This document shows, piece after piece, positions 32,083-39,577 of a DNA stretch of 56,147 bases. Position numbers and translations under genes: made by a program. The stretch lies in assembly GCA_964409675.1 (NCBI GenBank), contig CAYPEF010000002.1, forward strand, positions 1-56,147. Direction: 5' to 3'. Below the pieces are notes generated by a model. That model saw only the letters and a list, made by a program, of their open reading frames with translations, was not told the DNA's origin and ran no database searches. This DNA comes from CAYMDD01 sp964409675 (lineage in GTDB: Bacteria; Pseudomonadota; Alphaproteobacteria; Rickettsiales; SXRF01). Within the stretch, counting starts at the first letter, position 1; the number at the start of each line of letters is the position of its first letter.

Positions 32083-32511
32083 ATGATCGAGTTCGAGCGT
32101 ACACGCAAAAGCGTTCGTAACCTGCCGCTCACGGCGATGATCGACGTGGTGTTCATCCTGATTATCTTTTTCATGCTGACCACCAGCTTCATGCGCTATG
32201 AATCGATGGAGTTGCTGTTGCCCTCCGCCGGAGGCGGCAAGGCGGCCAATGCGAAGGATGTGGCGCGCATCGTGATCAATAACGATAACAGCATCAATTT
32301 CGGTCAGCGCCGGGTGAGCGAGCAGGAGCTGAACCATACGCTGGAAACGATTCTCACCGACAATCCTAACCAGCGAGTGGTGGTGTTTACCGATAATAAG
32401 GTGTCGATGCAGAAGCTGGTATCGGTGATGGATATGGTCACGGTTGCGGGTGGTAAGAGCCTTTATGTGCGACCGCTGGAAAAGCCGTCACCGCTGGGGG
32501 CGCTGCAATGA
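32083..32511 (+). CDS. exbD: ExbD/TolR-family protein, first copy
   Basis: A 142-residue single-pass protein. The membrane helix MIDVVFILIIFFMLTTSF carries the conserved proton-carrying Asp (LTAMIDVVF), and a periplasmic domain with VVFTDNKVSMQKLVSVMD follows. It starts seven bases after exbB and overlaps the second exbD by four bases (ATGA). Confidence 0.9.
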   Translation: MIEFERTRKSVRNLPLTAMIDVVFILIIFFMLTTSFMRYESMELLLPSAGGGKAANAKDVARIVINNDNSINFGQRRVSEQELNHTLETILTDNPNQRVVVFTDNKVSMQKLVSVMDMVTVAGGKSLYVRPLEKPSPLGALQ

Positions 32512-32942
32512 ATACGTTTGAGTTCGAGCGCAACCGCAAGAAGCCCACCATGGCCAATATCGTGCCGCTGATCGACGTGGCGCTGTTTTTACTGATTTTC
32601 TTCATGGTGGCGGGCAGCGTGGAAAAGTTCGAGATTATTCCCATCGAGGTGCCGGAGGCGAAAAGCGGCAAGCTGATCGATGAGGGGCATGTGGTGATCC
32701 TGATCGGTACACGCGATGAGATCGTGATTGATGATGAGCTGATTACTATCGAGGAGCTGACGCCGCGTTTGAAAGATCAGTTGCAGGCGAATCCGAACAA
32801 GGTGATTACCGTCAAGGCCGATGCCCATATCCCGGCGGTGCGGATGATAGCGGTGATGGATCGCATCAAGCTGGCCGGCGGGCGCAATCTGTCGCTGGTG
32901 ACGCAATCGAAGGATAAAGACGATGGCGTGGCGGCAAAATAA
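32508..32942 (+). CDS. exbD: ExbD/TolR-family protein, second copy
   Basis: A 144-residue paralogue of the preceding protein (LIDVALFLLIFFMVAGS with the membrane Asp, then a periplasmic domain ending in AVMDRIKLAGGRNLSLVTQ). Two different ExbD-like subunits in one operon may form a mixed ring stalk. The membrane helix of this copy is less similar, and the linker is more acidic. The start overlaps the first exbD and the end overlaps tonB by 20 bases. Confidence 0.88.
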   Translation: MNTFEFERNRKKPTMANIVPLIDVALFLLIFFMVAGSVEKFEIIPIEVPEAKSGKLIDEGHVVILIGTRDEIVIDDELITIEELTPRLKDQLQANPNKVITVKADAHIPAVRMIAVMDRIKLAGGRNLSLVTQSKDKDDGVAAK

Positions 32943-33783
32943 CCCGGCGGCGGCAGCTCCATTGCCGGGCGATAGTTACCTAGGCACGCGGCAGTTCGCC
33001 TATACCATCGGCGCGGCGCTAGCATTTCACCTGCTCGCGTTTGGCATCTGGACGGCGGTGCCGCGCGCGATGATCATGGATATCCCGGTGCGGGTGCTGA
33101 ATATCAAGCTGGGCGACGGGGAAGAGCAGGCTATGGCTGCCGGAACATTGGTGCAGCCCTCTGCTTCCGGCAATGTGCGCTCGGTGGAGGCCACGCTTAG
33201 CCGCAGTTTCGAGCAGGCGGTGCCAAAAGCCGCGCCGCCTCCGCCTTCACGCGGCAATGAAGCGCAACATGCGTTCGACCGCGCCATGAATGCGGCCAAG
33301 CCGCAGCCGGTGCTGGCGCCGGTGGCGGAGCCGAAGGAGGCGCAGGATATTGCTCTCACGCCGCTGGAGCATGCCGCCCGCCAGTTCGTGCGCGCGCGCG
33401 CACCCGATCCCACGAGTCTGTCGGCGCTGAACCCGGCGGCGGGGCAGAATGGTTCGGTGATGGGCAACAGCATGGCCAGCGACGCCGAAGTGCTGAAGCG
33501 CTACGAGCAGATGATTTCCGCCTGGATTCAGCGCTTTAAAGTTTACCCAGATGAGGCGCGCCGCCAGTCTATGCAGGGCGAGGGGGTAGTGCGTATTCGC
33601 ATCGACCGGCGGGGTAATATTCAATATCGTATTTTAGAGAAGCGCACCGGCTACCAGCAGCTGGATAGGGCGATTCTGGAGATGGTGCAGAAGGCCAACC
33701 CAGTGCCGCCGGTGCCGGAGAATTACCCGCGCAGTGGGGAAATCCTTGAATTTCTGGTGCCGGTGTCGTTCCGGCTGCAATAA
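32923..33783 (+). CDS. tonB: TonB-like energy transducer
   Basis: A 286-residue protein with one N-terminal membrane anchor (about 25-46, TIGAALAFHLLAFGIWTAV), a periplasmic linker, and a C-terminal TonB-type domain: YPDEARRQSMQGEGVVRIRI, then GNIQYRILEKRTGYQQLDRA and NPVPPVPENYP. It would couple the ExbB/ExbD motor to outer-membrane TonB-dependent transporters. No TonB-dependent receptor lies nearby. The linker has fewer Pro/Lys repeats than typical TonB. Confidence 0.85.
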   Translation: MAWRQNNPAAAAPLPGDSYLGTRQFAYTIGAALAFHLLAFGIWTAVPRAMIMDIPVRVLNIKLGDGEEQAMAAGTLVQPSASGNVRSVEATLSRSFEQAVPKAAPPPPSRGNEAQHAFDRAMNAAKPQPVLAPVAEPKEAQDIALTPLEHAARQFVRARAPDPTSLSALNPAAGQNGSVMGNSMASDAEVLKRYEQMISAWIQRFKVYPDEARRQSMQGEGVVRIRIDRRGNIQYRILEKRTGYQQLDRAILEMVQKANPVPPVPENYPRSGEILEFLVPVSFRLQ

Positions 33784-34011
33784 TGGTGCGTTATTTTACA
33801 CCTGGGATTCTGTCATAATTAAAAATATATTAATATAGTTCAGTGTATTGCGTAGATGGCGCAGCGTATGCTGCATCGCGGAATTGTCATAAAAGCTTCA
33901 CACACAATTGGCAAAAATTTTCCTAGAATGGTGAGAGTGAAAAATATGTATCCGCCGCGTGACGCACATGCGCGGGTGCAAAAAACAAGAAGGCATAGTT
34001 AGGATACCGAT

Positions 34012-34545
34012 ATGGCGCAGCCGCAACGCAAACACACCATGGATGAGCTGGAAAGCGCATATAATGAGCTGACCTCGCTCTATGATTACGCCGGGGAACT
34101 GGTGGAAACCGTGGAAAGCAAATTCGTTTCCGACCCGGAAGCGCAGCTGGCGTTGATCGAGCCGCTGGTGAATGAAGTGGGCGACGCCGTAGATATGCTG
34201 ACCGAGGAATATCTAAGCCTCGCCGATGCCGCCCGCCGCAAGACGATTGGGGCCAGCAGCAAGACCCGCATCGAAACGGCGCTGCGACGTATTTACGTGG
34301 CGGTGAATGAATACCGCGAGCGCGTGCGCGACGTGACCAAGCAGGCGCATCAGGCTATCACCAACATCGCTGATCCGATTGTAAACAAGATCCAGCGGCA
34401 GGTGGAGCGCGTGATCGTGATCTTCCTCGATTTCGTGCAGCTGTCGCTGTCGAGCATCATGAATAAGGGTGAGATGGACCAGCTCCGCCAGCGCGAAGCC
34501 CGCGTGGCGCTGATGCTGCACCAGATGAGCCAGCAGCAGAGCTGA
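34012..34545 (+). CDS. Hypothetical helical protein
   Basis: A 177-residue, mostly helical, charged protein without signal peptide or membrane segment. Long amphipathic stretches (for example MDELESAYNELTSLYDYAGE and IVNKIQRQVERVIVIFLDFV) suggest an oligomeric or membrane-associated helical bundle. AGGA lies about ten bases before the ATG. A strong terminator follows 20 bases after the stop codon, so it is probably a single-gene unit. I do not recognise a family. The 228-base spacer upstream holds no feature I can define. Confidence 0.7.
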   Translation: MAQPQRKHTMDELESAYNELTSLYDYAGELVETVESKFVSDPEAQLALIEPLVNEVGDAVDMLTEEYLSLADAARRKTIGASSKTRIETALRRIYVAVNEYRERVRDVTKQAHQAITNIADPIVNKIQRQVERVIVIFLDFVQLSLSSIMNKGEMDQLRQREARVALMLHQMSQQQS

Positions 34546-34565
34546 ACTAAAATTAAAGTATAGTG

Positions 34566-34597
34566 AAAAACACCTCGGCAAAACCGGGGTGTTTTTT
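34566..34597 (+). terminator. Rho-independent terminator after the hypothetical gene
   Basis: An eight-base stem, CACCTCGG / CCGGGGTG with one G-T wobble, encloses the loop CAAAA and is flanked by A5 and T6. The A-tract on the other side lets it also work for minus-strand transcription from rph. Confidence 0.88.
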
Positions 34598-34600
34598 ATT

Positions 34601-34664
34601 GTCATACCGCCGCATGGCGGTATCCGGATAGTCGGCACCCGGACCCCGCCATGCGGCGGGGTGA
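34601..34664. repeat. Double palindrome, GCCGCATGGCGG family, copy 2
   Basis: Two hairpins in tandem, ACCGCCGCATGGCGGTATCC (34606-34625) and CCCCGCCATGCGGCGGGG (34644-34661), start with GTCAT and end with GTGAC. The second hairpin is identical to that at 19660-19677, and the spacing is similar. It lies directly after the terminator and seven bases before the end of rph. Confidence 0.85.
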
Positions 34665-34670
34665 CTTGGG

Positions 34671-35390
34671 TTAGGCGGATTTGATGGCCTGGGTTTGTAA
34701 TTCAGCCAGCTCACTGATGCCTTTACGGGCGAGTTGATAGAGGTGGTGGAAATGGGCTTCTTCAACCGGGGTGTCTTCCGCCGTGCATTGGATTTCCACG
34801 ATTCTGCCGTCTTTTGCCAGCACGAAATTGGCGTCCATGCCGCAGGCGGAGTCTTCGGCGTAGTCGAGGTCGAGCACGGGCTGGCCTTGATAGACGCCGC
34901 AGGAGATGGCGGCTACCTGGCCGATCAGGGGGGAGCGGGCGATGATGCGGTTTTTTAGCAGATGTTCTACCGCCAGCGCGAGCGCGACATATGCTCCGGT
35001 GATGGAGGCAGTGCGGGTGCCGCCGTCGGCTTCCAGTACATCGCAATCAATGAGAATCTGCCGTTCCCCCAGCAGGCTTAAATCGACTACCGAGCGTAAC
35101 GAACGCCCGATTAGCCGCTGGATCTCCTGCGTGCGCCCGCTTTGCTTGCCCTTGGCGGCTTCGCGTGGGGTGCGGGTGTGGGTGGCGCGCGGCAGCATGC
35201 CGTATTCGGCGGTCACCCAGCCCTTGCCGGTGTTGCGCAGGAAGGGCGGGGTGCCGGCATCCACCGAGGCGGTGCAAAGCACGCGCGTGCCACCGCAAGT
35301 GATTAAACATGAGCCTTCGGCGTGGCGGCTGGCCTGCGCCTGCAGGGTGACGGGGCGCAGCTGGTCAGCGTTTCTTCCGGAGGGGCGCAT
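34671..35390 (-). CDS. rph: Ribonuclease PH
   Basis: RNase PH trims tRNA 3' ends by phosphorolysis. The start at 35390 gives MRPSGRNADQLRPV, the universal N-terminus, and 239 residues, the normal length. Longer frames up to 35462 are non-conserved. Signatures include LPRATHTRTPREAAKGKQSG, IGRSLRSVVDL and the active-site region DCDVLEADGGTRTASITGA. The first 26 bases overlap the 3' end of plsC. In many alphaproteobacteria rph instead lies next to hrcA and grpE. grpE is nearby here (37649). Confidence 0.96.
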   Translation of the reverse strand: MRPSGRNADQLRPVTLQAQASRHAEGSCLITCGGTRVLCTASVDAGTPPFLRNTGKGWVTAEYGMLPRATHTRTPREAAKGKQSGRTQEIQRLIGRSLRSVVDLSLLGERQILIDCDVLEADGGTRTASITGAYVALALAVEHLLKNRIIARSPLIGQVAAISCGVYQGQPVLDLDYAEDSACGMDANFVLAKDGRIVEIQCTAEDTPVEEAHFHHLYQLARKGISELAELQTQAIKSA

Positions 35391-36132
35391 AGGGGATGTC
35401 CTTTTCATGGTCCGGCGCATCGCCGGGAGGGGATTCATAGAGCCTGCGCGAGGCGGTTTCAATGCTTTCTTCCAGTGTGCGCAGGAAAGCGCGCGCCGGC
35501 AGGCCGGGCGGGATTTGGGGCAGGAACTCGATAATCGCCGTGCCGGGCTTTTTATGCCAGCGGTTGCGCGGCCAGAACAGGCCGGTATTGACGGCCACCG
35601 GCACTACGGGGATTTTGAGCTGCTGGTAAATGGCCGCCACGCCGGGATGGTACTGGCCCTTCTCGCCGGCGGAAATGCGCGTGCCTTCGGGGAAGATGGC
35701 AATCGGGCGCAGCTCGCGCACGGCGCGGATGCATTCGCCCATCATCTGCTTGAGGGCGCTTGCGCCTGCCTTGCGGTCGATAGCGATCATCTGCATGCGC
35801 CACAAATAGGTACCGAAGAAGGGGATATAAAGCAGCGCCTTTTTCAGCACGAAGGCGGGGGCGGGGAACATGCTCATCAGGATGGTGATTTCTAAAGCTG
35901 ATTGGTGCTTGGAGGCGTAGATCACGGGGCCGTGCTGGATGTTATTCTCGCCAAGAATACGGTAATCGATGCCGCAGATCAGCCGTGCCAGCAGCAGCGT
36001 GCCCTTCGCCCATGGCCTGCCAACGCGGCGCGAGGCGCGCGAGGAGATGAGCGTGGGGATATAGAGCAGGGCGATGAAGACCGTCCAGATTGCCAGTGCA
36101 ATATTAAAAAGAACCGCCCGGATAATGTTCAT
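35365..36132 (-). CDS. plsC: 1-acyl-sn-glycerol-3-phosphate acyltransferase
   Basis: PlsC adds the second acyl chain in phosphatidic acid synthesis. The ATG at 36132 overlaps the ydcF stop codon (ATGA) and gives 255 residues. The N-terminal helix (about 5-28) anchors it in the membrane. The acyltransferase motif I reads SKHQSALE, that is HX4E in place of HX4D, a variant I believe is common in alphaproteobacterial homologues. Motif III, FPEGTR, is intact. The C-terminal 25 residues are charged. It belongs to the ftsX-ydcF-plsC block. Confidence 0.92.
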   Translation of the reverse strand: MNIIRAVLFNIALAIWTVFIALLYIPTLISSRASRRVGRPWAKGTLLLARLICGIDYRILGENNIQHGPVIYASKHQSALEITILMSMFPAPAFVLKKALLYIPFFGTYLWRMQMIAIDRKAGASALKQMMGECIRAVRELRPIAIFPEGTRISAGEKGQYHPGVAAIYQQLKIPVVPVAVNTGLFWPRNRWHKKPGTAIIEFLPQIPPGLPARAFLRTLEESIETASRRLYESPPGDAPDHEKDIPYAPLRKKR

Positions 36133-36746
36133 GCTTCTTCGCTCCATTCGAGCAGCGCATGGCGCAGGCGCGCGGCAATGTATTTATGGTATTCGCTCAT
36201 CATGATATGGCCGGAGCCGCGCAAGCTCCACCATTCCTGCGCGTGGAAATGCTCCGGGATAACGGGATCGGGGATGATGGTGATGCGCGGCATGACTTCG
36301 CGGAATTCCTCCAGGCTGCGCGGCATATGGTAGCTGGCGGTGACAAGGCGCAGGCTGGTGAAGCCTTCCTTCTGCATCCACTGCGACGTTTCCAGCGCGT
36401 TGCCGATGGTGTTACTTGCCTTGTAGCCGAGAATGATGACGGTGTCGGGCGAGAGGGAATTGGTGATCTGCGCGCGGTGGATGGATTGCTTCACCACGTC
36501 TTCGGGCGTGGCATCTTCGCCGACGCCAGAAATAAAGAGACGTTTGGCTCTTCCGGCCCCCAGCAAGGTGAGTCCATAATCAATGCGGCCCTTGCCGCCG
36601 GTCAGCACCACGATGGCGTCGGTGGTCTGCGTATCGGCGGCGGAGGCGGTGGGGATTTGGCCCACGAACCACAGATAGCCCGCGCCCCATGCGGTGGCGC
36701 AGAGTAGCAGGGAGATCAGCAGGCGTCGGATAAAGCGCAGCAGCAT
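36129..36746 (-). CDS. ydcF: YdcF family (DUF218) protein
   Basis: A 205-residue protein with an N-terminal membrane anchor (LRFIRRLLISLLLCATAWGA) and a DUF218 domain: DAIVVLTGGKGRIDYGLTLL, KRLFISGVG, ILGYKASNTIGNALETSQWM and LRLVTASYHMPRS. DUF218 proteins include SanA/ElyC-like envelope factors, and their biochemistry is largely unresolved. The gene lies one base after ftsX and overlaps plsC, an arrangement repeatedly seen in alphaproteobacteria. Confidence 0.9.
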   Translation of the reverse strand: MLLRFIRRLLISLLLCATAWGAGYLWFVGQIPTASAADTQTTDAIVVLTGGKGRIDYGLTLLGAGRAKRLFISGVGEDATPEDVVKQSIHRAQITNSLSPDTVIILGYKASNTIGNALETSQWMQKEGFTSLRLVTASYHMPRSLEEFREVMPRITIIPDPVIPEHFHAQEWWSLRGSGHIMMSEYHKYIAARLRHALLEWSEEA

Positions 36747-36747
36747 G

Positions 36748-37629
36748 TCAGGGCAGGGCCTTCAGTTGCGCCGTCACGGCAAAGCGCGCCGAGAGCAGGG
36801 CGAGGATGCCGCAGAGCGCCGGCAGTAGGATAAAGGCCAGCGCGTGCTTCAGCGAGAAGGAAAAATCCGGCAGTAGCGGAGCATCCAGCCCGGCTGTGTA
36901 CCAACCGGCGGCCATGTAAGCGAACATGCCGGCGCAGGTGCCGGCGAGGGCGCCCTTGATGGTGATATGCAGCGCATTGGATTGAAACTGGCGGGCGATA
37001 TAGCGGTCATCCGCGCCGATGCCGTGCAGCAGCAGTACGGTGCGCCGGTGCAGTTTCATGGCTTCGCGGGCGGTGAAGACTACCATGGCCGAAAGCGTGG
37101 CGATGATGAAGCTCGCCAGCGTATAGAGTCCCAGCTCCACGGCGCGGCTGAAGCGGCTGAATTTCACCGCCCATAATTCATGGTTATCGAGGGTGATGCG
37201 TGTGTCGAGGGCTTTCAGCGATGTTTCCAGCGCTTTTGCATCCAGCTTCGCTCCGCGTGCAAGGCCGGCGTGCAGCACCACCGGCAGGGGCAGGGCATCG
37301 ACCAGCGTATCGTCGCCGATCCAGGGGGAGATCATGGAGCGCACGTCCTCCGCGCTCACCTGTGTCACGCGGGCGATGCCGGATGTGTTATCGAGCGCCT
37401 TGCGCACGCGCGCCACCAGTTCAGGTTGCGCCGCTTCGTCGGGAATCTGGATGCTCACCTGTTCGCTGAACCCGGCATGGCGGGCGGATAATGTTTGTTC
37501 CAGCGACAAGCCAATGCATATCATCAGCATGGTGAGGCAGACCATCAGCGCCACGATCCACGGCAGGAAACGGTTGGCGTCGTCGCGCGAGAAGGGAATG
37601 TCGGGGCGGAAGGCTGGGAGGAAACGCAT
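36748..37629 (-). CDS. ftsX: Cell division protein FtsX
   Basis: FtsX is the membrane subunit of the FtsEX complex that activates peptidoglycan hydrolases at the septum. The 293-residue protein has the expected four membrane helices (about 24-44, 172-192, 222-244 and 266-286) and a periplasmic domain between the first two. The ABC ATPase ftsE, normally directly upstream and coupled, is not here: the next upstream gene is grpE, 19 bases away. Confidence 0.9.
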   Translation of the reverse strand: MRFLPAFRPDIPFSRDDANRFLPWIVALMVCLTMLMICIGLSLEQTLSARHAGFSEQVSIQIPDEAAQPELVARVRKALDNTSGIARVTQVSAEDVRSMISPWIGDDTLVDALPLPVVLHAGLARGAKLDAKALETSLKALDTRITLDNHELWAVKFSRFSRAVELGLYTLASFIIATLSAMVVFTAREAMKLHRRTVLLLHGIGADDRYIARQFQSNALHITIKGALAGTCAGMFAYMAAGWYTAGLDAPLLPDFSFSLKHALAFILLPALCGILALLSARFAVTAQLKALP

Positions 37630-37648
37630 CCGGCAAGACTATGCCGAT

Positions 37649-38215
37649 TTACGCTACCGTATCAACCGTTTTCGGCATGTCGCTCTGCGCTTGCGCCACC
37701 GCTACCATCGCCGGGCGCAGCAGCCGGTCATGGATGGTATAGCCAGCCTGCATCACCTGCACCACGGTGCCGGGCGCAGCGTCGGGCGCGGGAACCTGCG
37801 CTACGGCCTGATGGAAGTTATGGTCGAATTTCTGGCCCAGCGGATCGATGCGGCGGATGCCGTTGCGCTCGAAGGTATTGAGTAATTCGCGCAGCGTCAT
37901 TTCCACGCCTTCGCGCATGTTGGCGAGCATGCTGTCCTGCTTCGCCGCTTCGGGGGTGATGCTGTCGCGGGCGCGCTGGAGGTTTTCCACTACGTTCACC
38001 AGATCGCGCGCGAAGCCGGAGACGGCGTATTTGCCGGTTTCCTCCACATCGCGCTGGGCGCGCTTGCGGATGTTCTCGGTTTCCGCCACGGCGCGCAGCC
38101 ACTGGTCGCGCATTTTGGCGAGCTCGTCTTTCAGCTGGGCGGTTTCCGGCGCGCTCGTCTCATGGGGGGCGTCGGTGGTTTCGTCGTCAAATGCAGCGCT
38201 TTCAGAAGGTTCCAT
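37649..38215 (-). CDS. grpE: Nucleotide exchange factor GrpE
   Basis: GrpE releases ADP from DnaK. The start at 38215 (MEPSESAAFDDE) is preferred to ATGs at 38251 and 38278 because AAAGG lies eight bases upstream and the conserved region starts later. It gives 188 residues. The long N-terminal coiled coil (LKDELAKMRDQWLRAVAETE) and the C-terminal GYTIHDRLLRPAMVAVAQ are diagnostic. No dnaK, dnaJ or hrcA is in the window. Its 3' end lies 19 bases from ftsX, an unusual pairing. Confidence 0.94.
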   Translation of the reverse strand: MEPSESAAFDDETTDAPHETSAPETAQLKDELAKMRDQWLRAVAETENIRKRAQRDVEETGKYAVSGFARDLVNVVENLQRARDSITPEAAKQDSMLANMREGVEMTLRELLNTFERNGIRRIDPLGQKFDHNFHQAVAQVPAPDAAPGTVVQVMQAGYTIHDRLLRPAMVAVAQAQSDMPKTVDTVA

Positions 38216-38367
38216 GGTGTTTGCCTTTGCAAATTTTCGTATGTTCTTCATATGTGTAGCATCGGAGCGCCATTTCAATAGGCTAAATCGCTTGCGTAAT
38301 CAAAAAAATTATGCAGAAAACATCCATCGCATGCAAAAAACCATATTTATAAGGTAAGGACCGACCC

Positions 38368-38871
38368 GTGGTTACATCTCCGCAATTAGGCGCCAAGCGC
38401 AGCTGCCCCCAGTGCAATGCCCGCTTTTACGATTTGAGCAAAAACCCGGCAAGCTGCCCCAAATGCGGCCATAGTTTCGACACATCGCAGCCTGTGCGCA
38501 CCCGTCGCCCCCGCGCCGACCGCCGGGCGTCCGAAGCCGCCGAGGAGGATAAGCTGGTCGCCGCCAAGAAACCCGGCGCCCGCCCGACCCCAAAGGGGCG
38601 CGCCGACGAGGAAGAGGAGCTGGAGGACGTGGAGCTGATCCAGGGAGGAGAAGATATTGAAGAACTGGAAGAAATTGAAGATATCCAGGACATTGAGGAT
38701 ATCGACGCCACCGAGGATGAGCCGCTGGACGATGATATCACCCTCGAAGAAGAAGACATTGGCGACGAAGCCCTGATCGACGACGTGGATGAAGCCGAAG
38801 AAGAGGCCGAGGAAGAAGACGCCGAAGAGGACGATTCCCCCAAGGGCGGCAGAGGCAAAAATCGCCGTTAA
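38368..38871 (+). CDS. FYDLN zinc-ribbon acidic protein (TIGR02300-like)
   Basis: A 167-residue protein typical of Alphaproteobacteria. The N-terminus has a zinc ribbon, CPQCNARFYDLSKNP and then CPKCGHSF. From residue 85 onward it is almost all Glu, Asp and Ile, ending in a basic GGRGKNRR. The start is GTG at 38368, supported by AAGGTAAGGA upstream. The function is unknown. The architecture suggests nucleic-acid or protein binding. It lies directly upstream of tRNA-Asn, separated by a structured spacer. Confidence 0.9.
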   Translation: MVTSPQLGAKRSCPQCNARFYDLSKNPASCPKCGHSFDTSQPVRTRRPRADRRASEAAEEDKLVAAKKPGARPTPKGRADEEEELEDVELIQGGEDIEELEEIEDIQDIEDIDATEDEPLDDDITLEEEDIGDEALIDDVDEAEEEAEEEDAEEDDSPKGGRGKNRR

Positions 38872-38922
38872 TTAAGGGAAAAATAAGGTTTTTAGGTAAA
38901 ACTGTAATTAGTGCTTGCATCA

Positions 38923-38962
38923 TCAGGCGCTTGCCGTTATCAACGGTAACCTTTCCGCCTGA
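38923..38962. other. Two-part hairpin between the FYDLN gene and tRNA-Asn
   Basis: TCAGGCG (38923-38929) pairs with CGCCTGA (38956-38962), and inside it CCGTT (38934-38938) pairs with AACGG (38942-38946). The region also contains TTGCAT (38915-38920) and TATCAA (38938-38943) at 17-base spacing, a possible promoter for the tRNA. The two readings overlap, and I cannot choose between them. Confidence 0.45.
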
Positions 38963-38969
38963 AGGCTAT

Positions 38970-39044
38970 TCCCCGGTAGCTCAGTGGTAGAGCAACCGGC
39001 TGTTAACCGGTTGGTCGCTGGTTCGAATCCGGCCCGGGGAGCCA
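38970..39044 (+). tRNA. tRNA-Asn (GUU)
   Basis: A complete cloverleaf. The acceptor stem TCCCCGG pairs with CCGGGGA, the D arm is GCTC..GAGC, the anticodon stem ACCGG/CCGGT holds loop CTGTTAA with anticodon GTT, and the T arm has GGTTCGAATCC. The discriminator base is G, and CCA is encoded. Its last bases are part of a 14-base direct repeat found again at 50668, and the opposite strand carries the last codons of a serine recombinase. This fits use of its 3' end as an integration site. Confidence 0.97.
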
Positions 39045-39049
39045 TTTAT
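39036..39049 (+). repeat. Candidate attL: 14-base direct repeat at the tRNA-Asn 3' end
   Basis: GGGGAGCCATTTAT covers the end of the tRNA acceptor stem, the discriminator, CCA and five bases beyond. It recurs exactly at 50668-50681 in the same orientation. The flanking bases differ on both sides. Confidence 0.65.
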
Positions 39050-39261
39050 CAAAATTGCCATTTCGGGCGATATTCGCCACGCTTTCCATTTCAACAGTAG
39101 CAATGCTTTCCGCAATCATGTCAAATGGTTGCTTAAAGTGTATCTGCAATTCGCTACCATCCCAAACCGAGTTCGATACGACAAAGCTGAGTAATCGACG
39201 CTTTTCGCCAGCAGACTGGCGAACGAACAGAGAATGCGCGCTTTGCGCGAGTTCGATAAGC

Positions 39262-39361
39262 NNNNNNNNNNNNNNNNNNNNNNNNNNNNNNNNNNNNNNN
39301 NNNNNNNNNNNNNNNNNNNNNNNNNNNNNNNNNNNNNNNNNNNNNNNNNNNNNNNNNNNNN
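39262..39361. other. Assembly gap (100 N)
   Basis: Exactly 100 undetermined bases, the conventional filler for a scaffold join of unknown length. It falls inside the recombinase gene. If that gene is whole at this point, roughly 330 bases are missing. Confidence 0.98.
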
Positions 39362-39577
39362 TAATAGACGTATTTACCTTTCTTAATTTCGCAAATCAGT
39401 GAAAAGCCGCAATGCGGGCAAGTAATGAAACCCGAGAAGGGAAAATTATGTTTTGTCTTTTTCTGCCGGTTGCCTAGCTTTTCAACCAGCAAATCCTGCA
39501 CATGAAGCCACTGCTCTTTGCTGATAATAGGCTCATGATTGCCTAGGTAGGTTTTCCCATTCCATTCAAATTCCCCG

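Noticed and set aside
31270..32337. 355-codon minus-strand frame opposite exbB/exbD
   Set aside because: It is His/Arg/Gln-rich, as expected from the reverse strand of a GC-rich gene, and no motif is seen.
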